This document shows, one piece after another, positions 31,292 to 42,839 of a stretch of DNA of 64,000 nt. The notes beneath the pieces are model-generated. The model worked only from the letters and a program-made list of their open reading frames with translations. It was not told the origin of the DNA and made no database searches. Positions within the stretch are counted from its first letter, which is position 1. Every line of letters starts with the position of its first letter. The position numbers and the translations under genes were made by a program. This DNA is from Corythoichthys intestinalis (Eukaryota > Chordata > Actinopteri > Syngnathiformes > Syngnathidae): positions 21,434,898-21,498,897 of the forward strand of contig NC_080410.1 in assembly GCF_030265065.1 (NCBI RefSeq), read 5' to 3'.

Positions 31292-32793
31292 AGAGCCTAG
31301 TTCGGGCCTAAAAAATCCAGCCCGACCCGACACGGCCCGCTGGTATTGACGCCCGACCCGGCCCGAACCCGATCAATTAACTAGATTTGCAGGCCCGAGC
31401 CCAAAAAACCCGATTTTTTTGTTGTTGTTGTTGGAGTGACGTGAAAAAAAAACGCAGCAATTTATTTTCATTTCTTCGAGTTGGCAGGAAAAACGGAAGT
31501 TTTCTTAATTTTTAAGTAGTCTATATATTTTTATGATCATTATAAAAACATTTACACAACGAAATAACGCTGGAAAAGGTTAATATTAAAAGAAATGCGG
31601 TTTTGCAGACACACAGAGGAGAAGATTCAAAAGGATCACATTTGTGTTGCCTTTGTGTGCATAAATAAGTGTCTTTCGTAACGAATTCACAGGTGTTAGA
31701 AAAAAAATGCAAGTTTACTCAATATCTAAATAGTCTACATATTTTTATGAGAATTACAAAGCATTTACACAACGAAATAACGCTGGGAAAGTTTGTTAAA
31801 TATATTTCTGAGTGTGTGGGATATTGTTCTCACACGGACTCGTCTCTCTGACAGGGAGAGGGAACAGCAGCAAAAAAAAAAAAACCTACAAATGCTTTGA
31901 AATAACATTCTTTATTGTAATGACAACAATACCAAAAATTAATTATTAAAAAAATCCAAAGGAATAAAAGCTTTTAAACTGCGGGCTGGCCTTGACTGCA
32001 GTCTGCAACTTGCGGCCTCATGTCCTGCTCTTTGTTGCTGTGAAATAAGGGAAATAATTAGACCGCCTCGGATTAAAAATGGAGATTTGAACAGCAGGAT
32101 ATTATGGCTTACTTACAGTGTTTATATTTTTTTGGTCGTCGTCGTGTAGGAATAAGATCGCGTCCACTGGCAGGTTTCAGTGACGTTCTCCGCTGATCTA
32201 TTGTGCGGCCTGCAGCACTGAAAACTCTCTAGCAGCTGCTGCTGCTGCTTGCAGGGATGCACAACACTTTTTCTTGCCAACTTGGAAAGTTTTGGGTATA
32301 TATTTGTTGCATTCGACGAAGCCGACACAGTTTTTTGTTGCATCTTCCACGATCAATTGAAATTCTTTCCACACCTCACTCCCACCGGTGCATTCTTGCC
32401 TCTTCCATTCCCCCGTCTTCAGTTTGTTTTTAACTTCTCGCTGCTCCATATTGAAAAAGAAGTACCACAAGGATGAGGAGTTGTGGAGTTGTATACACGC
32501 GCAAGGCGCCAGAACAGGAGAAAATAAAAAAGAGGGCGGTGCCTCGGCCGTGCGCAAGTGCTACAGCGGGAGGACAAGAAGAAAAAGCGGGCGGCACCAC
32601 GGCGTTCATGTGCGTGCATGCACAAGCAAAAGCGCAATACAGAGAGCCTGCTCTCCATTTTTATTTTATTTTTCTTATTTTTTATAATTTATTAGTCCGG
32701 CACGGCGGCCCGAGTCTCGACCCGACCCAAACGTGAATGCTTAACATTCGGGTCGGGTCGGGTTCGGGTTCGGGCAAAAGATCTAACCTCTAA
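31292..32793 (-). mobile_element. hAT element with CCCGACCC-rich ends and a BED-finger remnant
   Basis: An exact 8-bp duplication 'ccccatgt' flanks it (31284-31291, 32794-32801). The ends 'agagcctagttcgggcc' and 'gatctaacctctaa' are imperfect inverted repeats, with subterminal arrays 'cccgacccgacacggcccg' and 'gggtcgggtcgggttcgggt'. On the minus strand about 32449-32198 encode 'MEQREVKNKLKTGEWKRQ' and then 'SEVWKEFQLIVEDATKNCVG' plus 'FVEC', the start of a hAT transposase with its BED zinc finger; the rest of the transposase is gone. Confidence 0.8.
32198..32449 (-). pseudogene. hAT transposase N-terminal BED-finger fragment
   Basis: The start at 32449 gives 'MEQREVKNKLKTGEWKRQEC', an N-terminal style shared by fish hAT transposases. 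The BED signature follows ('VWKEF', 'VGFVEC'), but its second cysteine position reads Y, and the His pair and catalytic domain are missing. The end ('LQAAAAAAREFS') is a CAG-rich expansion. It is a deletion derivative that cannot encode transposase. Confidence 0.6.
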
Positions 32794-32801
32794 CCCCATG
32801 T

Positions 32802-33617
32802 AGTCTATATATTCTATTCAATGTTCTATGTTGATTTCCTGTCCCTCCCATCCTTTTGTTTTCCTCTCAATAACAAGAATTGCCCTTACAACAGCTGGGG
32901 GAGACGCTATACCAACCTCCACAAAAGCTACATTGACTTCCTGCGAATTGTTTTTAGCCAAGCTGGGTGTACATAAGTAAACTAAGCTAACATTCACCAA
33001 TCCATCTCAGGATTCACAAGTATAGAAAAACAAACTATTGCTACACATAGAAAATTAGAAGCTTCATTTATTACACCAGAAGACATTCTGTGATACTATG
33101 AAAATTCAACACAGGTAGGCCAATATTCAGAACTTCAAAACTGAGAGGCGGATGGTTAAAACATTACCTTCCGATTCCAACCATTTACAGAAATAAAAGA
33201 CAAATTATCCGTTATGTTTTCCTTGGAGGTTGGTTCATTTTTAGTTTAATGTTACCAAAAAAAATGCAACTATGATGGGAATGCCCTTTAGGGTTATTAG
33301 TGCCAAGTTATATCAGCTCTGCTTCAATTCAAGTGCGGTTGTGTTGTAGTAATTATGGTCTTTTAAAATCTTAACAATGACCTTTCCTTATAGCACATCA
33401 CCGGGCCAATCAGCACTTATTTTCCACACCAGAGCAACCTGCCAAAATGTGTATCAAAACACATTTAAGTCAAATATGTCCCCTTGTAGCAAGTAACAAC
33501 AAAGAGTCATGCCATGTCCCCAAAGGCACTTTATTTAGTCCAGGGAGGGGTCACCACTATGGCACTTACTCCAGACCACTATATTTTAGCATTTGGGTCA
33601 CAGTGGGTTTCAAACCT
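32802..33617. other. Intergenic, nothing recognised
   Basis: No domain, RNA or repeat was recognised. Confidence 0.45.
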
Positions 33618-34937
33618 CCCAGATAGCAGACCGACATTGAATAAATGTTGATTTTCCATCAAAATCATCAGTACGGTTGACATTAACATTTTCGCCAATA
33701 AGCGATGTTGAATTAACATTGCAAATACCAATGACTGAGAGTGACTTTGAAACAACGTTGTTCTATGGTATGTCAGGCAACGGTTGGGTTAACATTGTTT
33801 TATAGTTGATGAACTAATGTTGACAAATAGTTGATTTTTGATTGACCGGGAAATATGATTGAAAATTCATTGAATTATAGATGAGCGAGAGTTATGGTCA
33901 AAAAATGTGTTCGTGGTTGACCGGAAGACAACTAATCACCTCGAATGAACTCCACTGGAAACATCTCACTCAAGGATAGCCATATTTAAAGGTAAGTCTG
34001 TTGCTCTTCTTCAGAGCCTTAATCAGCAATGATGTCTTACGGTAGAATGAATTGCATGTGTTATCAATTTTATAATAAAACAGTTTGACTGACACAACGT
34101 GACAAAGTTGCCGAAATTGTAAGAAACGGTGCATTTGCTGTGATCAGCATACAAGCTAAGACCTACTTAGCCTGGATGTTAGCTATGTAGAACTTAGTTC
34201 AGGAAACCTTCATTCTTTTTCCAATTAAAGTGCTAAAATCACTTGATATTACACAATCGAGCCTTGTCTACAGTGCGGTTATTTCCGTTCCCACATGTAG
34301 CCCTAATTTGGTTTGAGATTGGTTGAGAAACTCACTTCATCACAAAATACTGAAGTACAGTATGTTAAACTAACCCATGATACGTGCTTCAATTCCTTGT
34401 TTTAAATTACCTGTGAGTGTCGTTTTGTTTGTATTCTTCAAATTCCCTGAAGAAACAGATAGGGATGGACACGTCAGCATATGCATTCAAACTGCTGTTG
34501 TGTAGTGGTGGCTACGGCAATACGCTCTGAGTTTTTGACCCGGAACGCCGTTCCGACGGTACTTTGATCCCGAAAATATGACGGCAACTGTCAAAATCCT
34601 ATGTGTGATGGTTTGTTTAAAGTATTGTATTTTGTCAAATGATGCCCTCTGGTGGCGTAGTTGGGTGTGTCTGAACTCTTGGCTTTTATGACTGAGAAGC
34701 AGATGTTTCTGACATGGCTAAGGGACAGCTACTTACTCTGGTTCGGCCCACTTAAAGCTGTAAGTTGTTTCAGTTGATGTATGTTGGTGTTGGCATTTGT
34801 AGTTAAGTTTGGAGATACTGTTTGCTTGGTTTTGTTTAGCGATTTGCTATGAGAGAAGTGTGAATACGTTAGCATTCGTAGCGTCTAAGCTAGCGGACTT
34901 TATTATGCAGACTGGGCTGAATTGATTTACTAAATTT

Positions 34938-35786
34938 TAGGGCTGTCAAACGATTAAAATTTTTAATCGAGTTAATTACAGCTTAAAAATTAATTAATCG
35001 TAATTAATCGCAATTAATCGCAATTCAAACCTTCTATAAAATATGCCATATTTTTCTGTAAATTATATATATATTCTGTAAAATAAATTGTTGGAATGGA
35101 AAGATAAGACACAAGATGGATATATACATTCAACATACGGTATATAAGGACTGTAGTGGGCATTTCACTCTACTGTCATTTAAATCTGTCTATGCTGTCC
35201 TCACTCCGAAGCATCTACTTTTTCCAAAGCTAGACAGCTCGTGAACGACGCCTTAATAATCAGATATCTTCCTTTTTCATCTGATTTATTAATAAAATGG
35301 CCTCAAACCATTGTTCTCTTTAGACCGTAGTGAAACTACAAAACAAAGTACACAAGCATTGCATTAGCAACAACGTTAGCTTAGCACGCTATACAGGTTC
35401 ACTAAACATAAACAAAAAGCGTCTCATACAAAAAATATAACATTTCGCTTACTAACATAATATGTACATTCTTTACAACAACCATACTTACGGACAAATC
35501 TTGTCCAAGGATCATATAAGCACAACATTACAATGTAGGCGTCAGCCCGAGACGTCATGCAGCCATATTGAACTGACAAGAAAGCAATAAACCATGTCGC
35601 AAAGCGACCACAAGAGTTCGCTGTTAGACAGCAGAAAAAAACCTGGCTGTAAAACTTACCAAAAGGCAGAATACTGTCTGACATGGGACAGTGCGGGACA
35701 TGTGCGTTAATTGCGTCAAATATTTTAACGTGATTAATTTAAAAAATTAATTACCGCGCGTTAACGCGATAATTTTGACAGCCCTA
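34938..35786. mobile_element. Non-autonomous hAT element 'tagggctgtcaaacgatt' type
   Basis: Ends 'tagggctgtcaaacgatta' and 'cgataattttgacagcccta' are inverted repeats, flanked by the exact 8-bp duplication 'ctaaattt' (34930-34937, 35787-35794). Subterminal 'aattaatcgtaattaatcgc' arrays are present. It is 849 bp with no transposase; the minus-strand frame at 35424-35684 shows no domain. Confidence 0.85.
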
Positions 35787-36022
35787 CTAAATTTACATAT
35801 TGATCGTACTGGAGGAAGGTATGAACACCAATTGTTTTGTGTAAAATGTTTATTGTTAATATGTGTGTTATTTGAACATGATTGCATTTATGTGTTGCAG
35901 CTTTATGATTCGTCAAAAGTGAAGAAGTAAAAGCTTCAAATAAAAAAAAAAATCCACTATTGCCTCGTTTTCCTGTCCGTCAACCTAAACAAATTCACGT
36001 TTAGTGAGGACAGAACACTATG

Positions 36023-36047
36023 TAAAAAAAAAAAAAAAAAAAAAAAA
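36023..36047. repeat. Poly-A tract
   Basis: A run of more than 20 A; possibly the tail of an unrecognised retroposon. Confidence 0.5.
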
Positions 36048-36785
36048 CGCTTGGTGAATTGATGCAATAAAAAAGAGCAATGCAACAGAAAATTGATCAG
36101 CTCTTTACGAGAAAGGAAAGAGTTGAGGAGGCTTGTTTATTTGATCTACTGGCCATCATTTATTTAGACTCATCAAGTTTCATTATAAATTCTCACTAAA
36201 CGTAAAAGAAGTATGAATGAACATGTGTGGAACTATGTACTTAGTAAAAACAGGTGGAATAACTAAAAACATGTATATATTCTTGTATCTTCAAAGTAGC
36301 TTCCTTTTGCTCCGATTACTTTTTGTACACTTTTGCTATTCTCTTGATGAGCTTCAAGAAGGAGTCACCTAGAATGGTATTTGACTTCACTGGTATGCCT
36401 TTTCAGGGTTGGTTAGTGGAATTTATTGCTTTATCAGTGGGGTAGGGACCTTCATTTGTGATGCATTGAATGAGGTGTGTCTTTTGGGCCTGTACTGCAT
36501 GTTAGTTATATCCTTTTTTTTTTTTTTTTTTTAAAGTAAACATTTACATGAGCTTCAATTTGAATGTACATTCAATGTTCTTAACTAGTTAAAATTGAGG
36601 ATTTGCATTTCAGAAATGTGGGGGGGAATTAGAGGTTGTGTTTACTTCTGTTTTTGTTGACTTATTTTGCAAATCATTGAAAAAATATTACGGTATTTTG
36701 AATGAAAATGATTTTTTGTTTGTATACGGTATAGGAATAACTGTGCCAAAAGCAGTTTTATCTGCATTTCAGTGGTTTGAGAAGG

Positions 36786-37876
36786 TTTAAACGCGACGAA
36801 GAGAGCTGCAAAATGTCATTGTTTCTGTCTCTTTACTTCAATATTTTTACAGGATATTCTTTTTATCCAAGTATTTTCCCCAATTGCTAAATAAATGGCA
36901 GTCTTGTGCTAAATGGAATATGAAATAATAAAAATGCACTTATTCAGGACGACATGGCAAAATTACTCCATAATGGTCAAAACTGTCGAATTAACCGTTA
37001 CTGTCGCACCTCCCGAACGATATTTTATGACACCTAAATCGGACATATGTCATTTCCCTTCCCCAACTTCGGAGAATGTAAACAAACCAAGAGGCGGGAC
37101 AGCTAGCGACATGCTAACCCGAACCGAGTGATGTTTCAAAGTCTTTGAAGCGGAAAATCACACATAACTAGCCCGGATTATTTGACATGACGACTGGGTT
37201 GTCGATTGTTTTTGTGGATCGGCAAACCGTCCGGCGGAGAGCAATTTACAATTCGTTCCCCAGAGGAGGGCGGCTGCAGTTGTTTTGCGGCTAACGTGCA
37301 GCCAATGTGCATGAGGAGAGCTTTTTATATGCCTATCAATGATCAAACGTAAGTAGTCCTTTATTTAAAGAAAGTTTGTAGTGTTTACTTTGTAATCGCT
37401 GTATTCGTATTTGACATAATACAAAACAAGATGTTTACTCACTTCCTCGTAAGTCCAATGGTCCCAAAATAGTAGGGCTTGTTTTGGCCAATTACCACGG
37501 TGAATGGGAACCTTTTGAAACTCCAAAAAGGCGCACACGCCTCTCCCTCATAAAGCAAGATTTTTCTTCAGCCGTTTGGCTGGCGTGATGCGAAAAATAA
37601 ACTTATTAATCCGCAAAATCAGCTGAATCCTTAGTCCTCATACACAACAGTACAGCTGTTTATTGAAGAGGACGCCTTCACCCGTACACGTCACAGCGCC
37701 CTCCTCCTCAATGCAAGACCGAAGCCGGAAGTCACACATTTTCATGGCGCGGGATTAAAAAAACTAAATAAATATAGCGATCGCTTCCACACACATCCAA
37801 GCGGTCCATATCATTCAGAAGCATAAAATACCGTGTGTATTATGAAATAAACATGCTTTTTCGTGTCACATGCACT
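36786..37876. mobile_element. piggyBac-like element, 5'-truncated third copy
   Basis: It matches 7760-8882 closely ('aggatattctttttatccaa', 'ggacgacatggcaaaattac', 'atcctcattcaaagaaag'-type segments) and ends 'tcgtgtcacatgcact' before TTAA at 37877-37880. The left third of the element, including its terminus, is missing. Confidence 0.7.
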
Positions 37877-38261
37877 TTAAGGTGGATGGACGGTGTGACT
37901 CAAAAGCACAGCAATGAGAAGTCTGGAATTTGAAATCCATGGGTGTGTTTAATGAACACACTAATGCGCCGGCTCGCACGCCAAGCTCATGGAGCAACCC
38001 CTGCGTCGGTGCGCGTATCGCTACATGAAAATCACGTGACCGATGCATGAACTCATTGAACTGTGTCGACACAGTCATGACGCGGCAAACTGGTTCAAAA
38101 GGAAGCGCGTCTGTCAACGCGATGGAGCTGCTGAAACAATCCACATCTCACGGTTAATTCCTCGTTGTCTACATGCTGTGGAAATGGACATGACACAGGG
38201 AAAACGCACTTGTCATCTTCCATTCAAAATACAATTAATTTTAAGGTAACTCTTTGTTACG

Positions 38262-39375
38262 GTGTTGCGGTGACGGCGTAGCGACTACGGCGTCATTCGA
38301 CATGCGGTGAGGGAACGCGTTGCTCTGTAATTCACCGCCAAGCCACTAGAGGGATGTGGCGTTATGTTTGTACAGTTTTGGGGCATGCTTGTTTACTTCC
38401 GCTAGTCGGAGAAAAATAAACAATGCAATATGGAACTCTTGAAAGTAAATATTCTGCTCATCAACACTGAATAAATATTGAACATACAAATGTTGAGGGG
38501 CAGGCGACGCAGAAGACGGTTTCGAGGCGGTCTGGCCGACTTTTGATGCCGCACAGAGTTTTAGACTCAGGTGGAGAGAGCTAGCTGTGGCGGCTAGCTT
38601 CAAACTGGCGTCGAGCACTGCGTTCAAGGTCTGCAAAGCCCTCCAGCCCGATTTGTTTGCCGTGTCCTACAACCAGCCAGTGGGAAGCCATAGCAGATTT
38701 CTGGCGTCTAGGGAACTTCCCAAACTGCGTTGGGAGGCTTGATTTTAAGGTTATCATAAAAAGCACCGAGGCACTCTCAATCAGTGATGATGTATCGTGT
38801 GTGTGAACTGTCTGTTATTGAAAATTAAAGATCAAAACAACTCTTGACACCAAATCTGTGCTTTATTCTTTATATACTTGAAGTGTGACACGTAAATAAG
38901 TCACAGACTCACAGCAAACATATGTACACAGTAAATGATGAAGTGCACCAACCAAAAATACGACATAAAGTGATAAAAAGTTGGCAGTTTTTGGCCGACT
39001 GGGTCACCGCTTCGTGTGGCCACTCGATTCCGACCACCCACGTCTCGGTGGTTCTTCCATTTATTTATTTTTTCGATCGCCAACCTTTGCCATTTCACAA
39101 TAATAATTTCTTGACGAGACTTGCTCTTCGATGATACTCCCGTCAGCTTGGTCCATTTTTGCGTGTAGAAAACAATGTTTGATTCTATTGTACAATGGTG
39201 GTGTTTTCGCGGTAAACCGGAAACAACAGTCTGAGCGGACCGATCACAGTCCGTTTTCGCTACGTCATACGCGTCTACGCGACGTGAAGGTTACAAAAAT
39301 CGAGAGGTGCGCGTCAGGCTACGCCGTAGGGTCGTAACTCGATTCTTCCTTGACGGCGTAGGTCTGACGCGGAAG
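38262..39375. mobile_element. Possible PIF/Harbinger-like non-autonomous element
   Basis: The ends are rich in 'gacggcgtag' and its complement 'ctacgccgta', with repeated 'acgcgtctacgcgacgtgaa' type motifs near 39260-39300, a composition I associate with fish Harbinger elements. No transposase or three-base target duplication was confirmed. The minus frames at 38346-38766 have no recognised domain. Confidence 0.3.
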
Positions 39376-39464
39376 TATAACTCAGGCTTTAGTGTGACGG
39401 GTACACGCGGGTCCGTCGTTTGCAGTGTGTGGAAATATCCCTTTTGCTGCCTTCAAGAGTACTC

Positions 39465-39543
39465 GTTGGCTGCTAGTTTAGCGGTCAGAGCACTCTCCTT
39501 TCATCCTCGACCCGTCGTGCGTGCGGGTGCGAGTCCTGATCTG
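39465..39543 (+). repeat. tRNA-like Pol III promoter (SINE head or tRNA pseudogene)
   Basis: An A-box-like 'tagtttagcggtcagagc' and a B-box-like 'gggtgcgagtcctga' lie about 40 bases apart, the spacing of a tRNA gene. The anticodon stem does not pair well, so a functional tRNA is unlikely. No SINE tail was recognised. Confidence 0.4.
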
Positions 39544-39862
39544 ATCCTAATAAACGGATTGCGTTGCACGGCGTGGCTACAAGCACACCGATTATGTTAT
39601 TAACGTTATTTTTTGCACGTGAAATGTCTCATTTGTACTTTCAACCTGTCATATACAAACAGTAGCCACCTCCTCAACGCTGAAGCATTATTGGGCCAAG
39701 CATGAGAATGAAGTTTCTGATAATCCCAAGATAAACACAGGTATATAGCCATTCCTTTACTTTCCCACAGTGGCTTTTTTGGTAATTTATTAGAAATCGG
39801 TAATTAAGCTATAATTTATTTTTTGTCCATTTAAATTTTTTTCTGATGGGCTATGGTAGCAC

Positions 39863-40103
39863 TTAGATGACATAGTGGGGAGTCAAGGAGGCAATGCAAC
39901 TGTAGATGAAATTGCAAAAGTGCAACGATGCATGGCTGAGCCGAACATGGCACGCAATGCAGATTTTCTTCAATACTGGAGGAGCCAATGGACATTTTAT
40001 CCAAACCTCTTTCAACTGGCTTAGAAATTCTTGTGCATGCTGCCATCATTGGTTCCATGCGAGTGTGTGTTATCCTCAGCAGGTGAAATTGCTTGTTTAA
40101 AAA
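39863..40103 (+). pseudogene. hAT transposase C-terminal dimerisation domain (hATC) fragment
   Basis: Translation gives 'AKVQRCMAEPNMARNADFLQ' then 'YWRSQWTFYPNLFQLA', one stop, and 'KFLCMLPSLVPCECVLSSAG'. The order W-x(n)-YP-L-LA-K-L-(P)-S-x-P-x-E-x-V-S-AG is the hATC signature. An acceptor-like 'gctatggtag' precedes it, so this was probably a last exon. The rest of the transposase was not found around it. Confidence 0.7.
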
Positions 40104-40453
40104 AAAATAAAATAAAAAGGAACCAACTAAATGTTAAACATTAAACTATAACTATAAAAACTATATTTTTGAATAAAATTTTATCAGAACAAAAAGGCCA
40201 CAAGCATCCTCATTCACCCATTCATTATTACTTACATTTTCACATTATATGTTCACATAATTTAAAGATATTGAATAATGCAATATGAATGCACAGACAT
40301 AAATGATTTGATTTTACGTGCTATGCCATCAATAGACCCTACTCACCAACGTCACAGAATGACGTGTCGCTGTATCCGGCCGCCATATTGCCCGTCTCTG
40401 TTTAGCCCTATTCTCAATGGTTTCAATAAGTCGTTCAGTTTATAGAGCAATTC

Positions 40454-40726
40454 ATGGAAGCCCCGGTGTTTTCAGACGCTGTAAACTCATTGGATGCGTT
40501 GCATAAAAGGCGTTATGTGGAAAAGCTTCAGTCTATCCATTCGCCAGATCCATAGTTGATGCCTAAATCGATATTTTTCAACCCGCTGTCTTCGCCCTCT
40601 CTGCCTGACATCTGCTACCCTGATATCTACAACTATCTTGTCCACACAAAATCAGCCTATTCTCACGAAAGTTTGAAAATCTTTAAGAGCAGCACTCTAA
40701 GCAACATTACCCTGTGTGATTACTAA
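40454..40726 (+). pseudogene. N-terminal fragment resembling fish SWIM-finger/YqaJ nuclease proteins
   Basis: Starts 'MEAPVFSDAVNSLDALHKRR' and continues 'YVEKLQSIHSPDP', an interruption, and then 'LPDICYPDIYNYLVHTKSAY' and 'SHESLKIFKS'. From memory this matches the N-terminus of a large family of uncharacterised animal proteins with a SWIM zinc finger and a YqaJ-type exonuclease domain ('YPDIVNYLV...AYT.E.LKAYKSLEAYN'). Only the part before the SWIM domain is present; the hAT fragment follows. Confidence 0.5.
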
Positions 40727-40764
40727 AATGGCGACAATAAAAAAAAAATTTTTTTTAAGTTGAC

Positions 40765-41205
40765 TGCGATGGCCGACGCTTCAAGGATAGGTGGGTATTG
40801 GACTATTTCTTCAATAAAACACACAACAACTGTGTCTGCCTCATTTGCAAAGAGACAGTCACTGTTTTCAAAGAGTTTGATGTGACGCAATATTACTAAA
40901 CAAGACACGCTGACATGTACGACATTACAGGGAAGATACGCAGCGAGAAATTATAGCAACTTGAAGCTAGTTTATTTTTTCACAGCAGCAGTATTTCGCA
41001 AGAGTCCGAGTGTCGAAAGAGAAAGCCACAAAGACGAGACTGTTGAAATTATGAATTTAAAAAAATAATAAAGCAAATGTGACACACAGAAGGGCTTGCT
41101 AAAATTTGTTTAAATATATTGTTCTATGTAAATCAGCCAAGGTAGCCCCCCGCATTTTTACCACACCAAATCTGGCCCCCTTTGCAAAAGGTTTGGACAC
41201 ACCTG
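40765..41205 (+). mobile_element. hAT (Charlie/ZBED-type) N-terminal fragment
   Basis: Bases 40765-41045 translate, with interruptions, as 'CDGRRFKDRWVLDYFFNK' then 'NNCVCLICKETVTVFKEFDV', 'TRHADMYDITGKIRSEKL' and 'QLEASLFFHS', the N-terminal BED-like finger (C-x2-C ... H-x-H region) of GTF2IRD2/ZBED-type hAT transposases. The right end 'gcaaaaggtttggacacacctg' less two bases looks like a hAT terminus at 41205. The left terminus was not found. Confidence 0.6.
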
Positions 41206-41398
41206 TTTAACTGATGATCCGTAGACGAGGCCAGCTTCTTTCACTTGGTACCAGCTAAATATTATTCAAAATGTAATGATGGTGGAAGAAATAAGCATCT
41301 TGAATTTGATTTGTCGGCGATTAGCCTCGCAATGATCTTAATTGTGGTTGTCAGCCCAAAACCCTCTAAATATATATTAAATGCATTTTACCAGATAT

Positions 41399-41569
41399 AA
41401 AATGACTACTACATAATCCGTGGTAATCGTTTGGAGCCCAGTTTTCTCATCGAATTGCAGCAGTCCATCTCACTCTCCTCTCTGCGTCTCTCGGAATACG
41501 GTAGAACTTCAAGTCTCTCCGTCTATCTTCTCTGTTATTGCAACCAACCGCCACACACGCCTTCACCAT
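41399..41569 (-). pseudogene. THAP zinc-finger domain remnant
   Basis: Starts 'MVKACVAVGCNNREDRRRD' and continues 'LKFYRIPRDAERRVRWTAAI', an interruption, and 'ENWAPNDYHGLCSSHF'. This has the C2CH zinc ligands (CxxxxC ... C..H), the invariant W and the F/P residues of THAP domains, which bind DNA in P-element and related transposases and in host THAP proteins. The AVPTIF box that normally closes the domain is absent. Confidence 0.75.
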
Positions 41570-42431
41570 TTTGATTATTAATGTTAACGAGCAGAAAAAC
41601 GCGCCATAATAGGAGGAATTTACGTAGCGGTAATGCATCAACACGACGAGTAGACGGACAATATGGCGCGGAGGCGTGGTTGTGACGTCATGTGAGTAGG
41701 GTCTGTTCAGTGTCAGTGTCAGTGTCAGCCTGTAGGGATTTTTTATGTCCAGCAGGTGTCAGTATTCAATGACAAAGTAGCCACACTGTGTCAACACAGT
41801 GTGTCACTGTGTCGACACGCTTCATGAGGTCCCATCACTAGTGTTTATTAGACAAAGGGGAAAAAAGGGAAAGTTGGTGGCTCAGCAGATTTCTTGATTG
41901 TGCTTGAAGGCTGAGTTGGCTCTGTATTGCTGTAAAGGAAGCAAGTAAAAATGAGTCACAAAGTTTGTAATTAGAGTGGACTGTACTTTTACCATAAGTG
42001 GTGAGGTGAAGCTCTGGCATTGAATGACGTGCAGACTGGTCTCTTATAGTGGCAGGCAGTTGATTGGGAAGTGGAGGCAGGTGTGGAGATTGGTGACAGG
42101 TGTGCACAGCAGAGTCAGTGAGGAGGTGGAGGAGGATGGGAAGGTGACTGAGCCATAACACAGGACCTTTAAATATAGGCATATTTGAAAGCATTTGTAG
42201 CATCATGGTTGAAAATGAAGGAAAACCTAACATTGATTCAGTGTTGTTCCAATATTATTAATAATTGAAATGATGTTTAGGTTTCGTAAGAATTTCACCG
42301 TTTGAGCAACATTAATCGAGGGTGCAAAAGTAATAGCAACTCAACGTCTGGTGTCAACGTTGATTCAACGATATAAAATCGACAGCGGAATGTTGATTCA
42401 ACATCTTTTCAGAATCGGTCTGCTATCTGGG

Positions 42432-42839
42432 TTGCCATCAACCTTCTTTGTGTTACAGCTTTATAAGACGTTGTAGCACAAACACCAAACCATTGACTTA
42501 TTGGTTTCATTGAACTTGTCCTGTTTTGAACCCTAGGATTAAATGAGTCACAATTTTCTCTGAGGGCATGAGAGGATGTCGTGAAAATGTGACAGGATGG
42601 GGCAAAATCAATAAACGCTTTCAAGTGGAATTGTTGTAATCCTTACTTTTTAGCGCCCAGAAAAAAAACAAATCAAGTTGATTTGACAAGGCACTCACTG
42701 GATATTTGTAAAGTCCATGAATGGATCCCCCCCCCCCCCCCCCCCATTTTGTACATTTAGTACTTTCCATTACTAATTATGGATCCCGATCACAGTTTAT
42801 TTGCTTTATTTACTTTGACATGGTTCTACAATCATCATC
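42432..42839. other. Intergenic spacer with a C19 homopolymer
   Basis: 42727-42745 is an uninterrupted run of 19 C. Otherwise nothing recognisable. Confidence 0.6.

Larger units (their letters stand above)
40334..41704. mobile_element. DNA element with 'agaccctactcac' termini carrying THAP and SWIM/YqaJ-type fragments
   Basis: Inverted ends 'agaccctactcac' (40334) and 'gtgagtagggtct' (41704) have near-terminal 'gacgtcac' palindromes on both sides. It carries two divergently facing coding remnants: a THAP domain on the minus strand near the right end and an unrelated protein N-terminus on the plus strand near the left end (both listed). A hAT BED-finger fragment is inserted between them. No target duplication was settled. 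P-element or Kolobok-like affinity is possible because of the THAP domain. Confidence 0.6.
37945..41838 (+). mobile_element. Decayed hAT-like element, tentative limits
   Basis: The right end reads in reverse 'cactagtgatgggacctc' and the subterminal region repeats 'gtgtcgacac' palindromes (41785-41820) that recur at 38060-38080 near the left side. A hAT C-terminal domain lies inside (39863-40103). The left limit is a guess from 'cactaatgcgccggc'. The piece is itself invaded by other elements. Confidence 0.35.
33618..42431. mobile_element. Pair of inverted termini 'cccagatagcagaccga' 8.8 kb apart enclosing a transposon nest
   Basis: The left end 'cccagatagcagaccgacat' and right end 'tcggtctgctatctggg' are inverted copies identical over 17 bases, each followed inward by AT-rich repeats of 'aacattgattcaa' type. 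No clear target duplication was found ('aaacct' left, 'ttgcca' right). The space between contains many other elements, so either one large, heavily invaded transposon or two separate termini are seen. Outside the listed nested elements (33800-34930, 35800-36780) nothing coding was recognised, though donor-like 'gtaagtc' occurs near 33991. Confidence 0.5.

Noticed and set aside
32473-32736. Plus-strand frames over the hAT BED region
   Set aside because: Overlap the BED-finger remnant on the other strand and have no domain.
38346-39098. Minus-strand frames as a Harbinger MADF or transposase gene
   Set aside because: I could not find a MADF or DDE signature in them.
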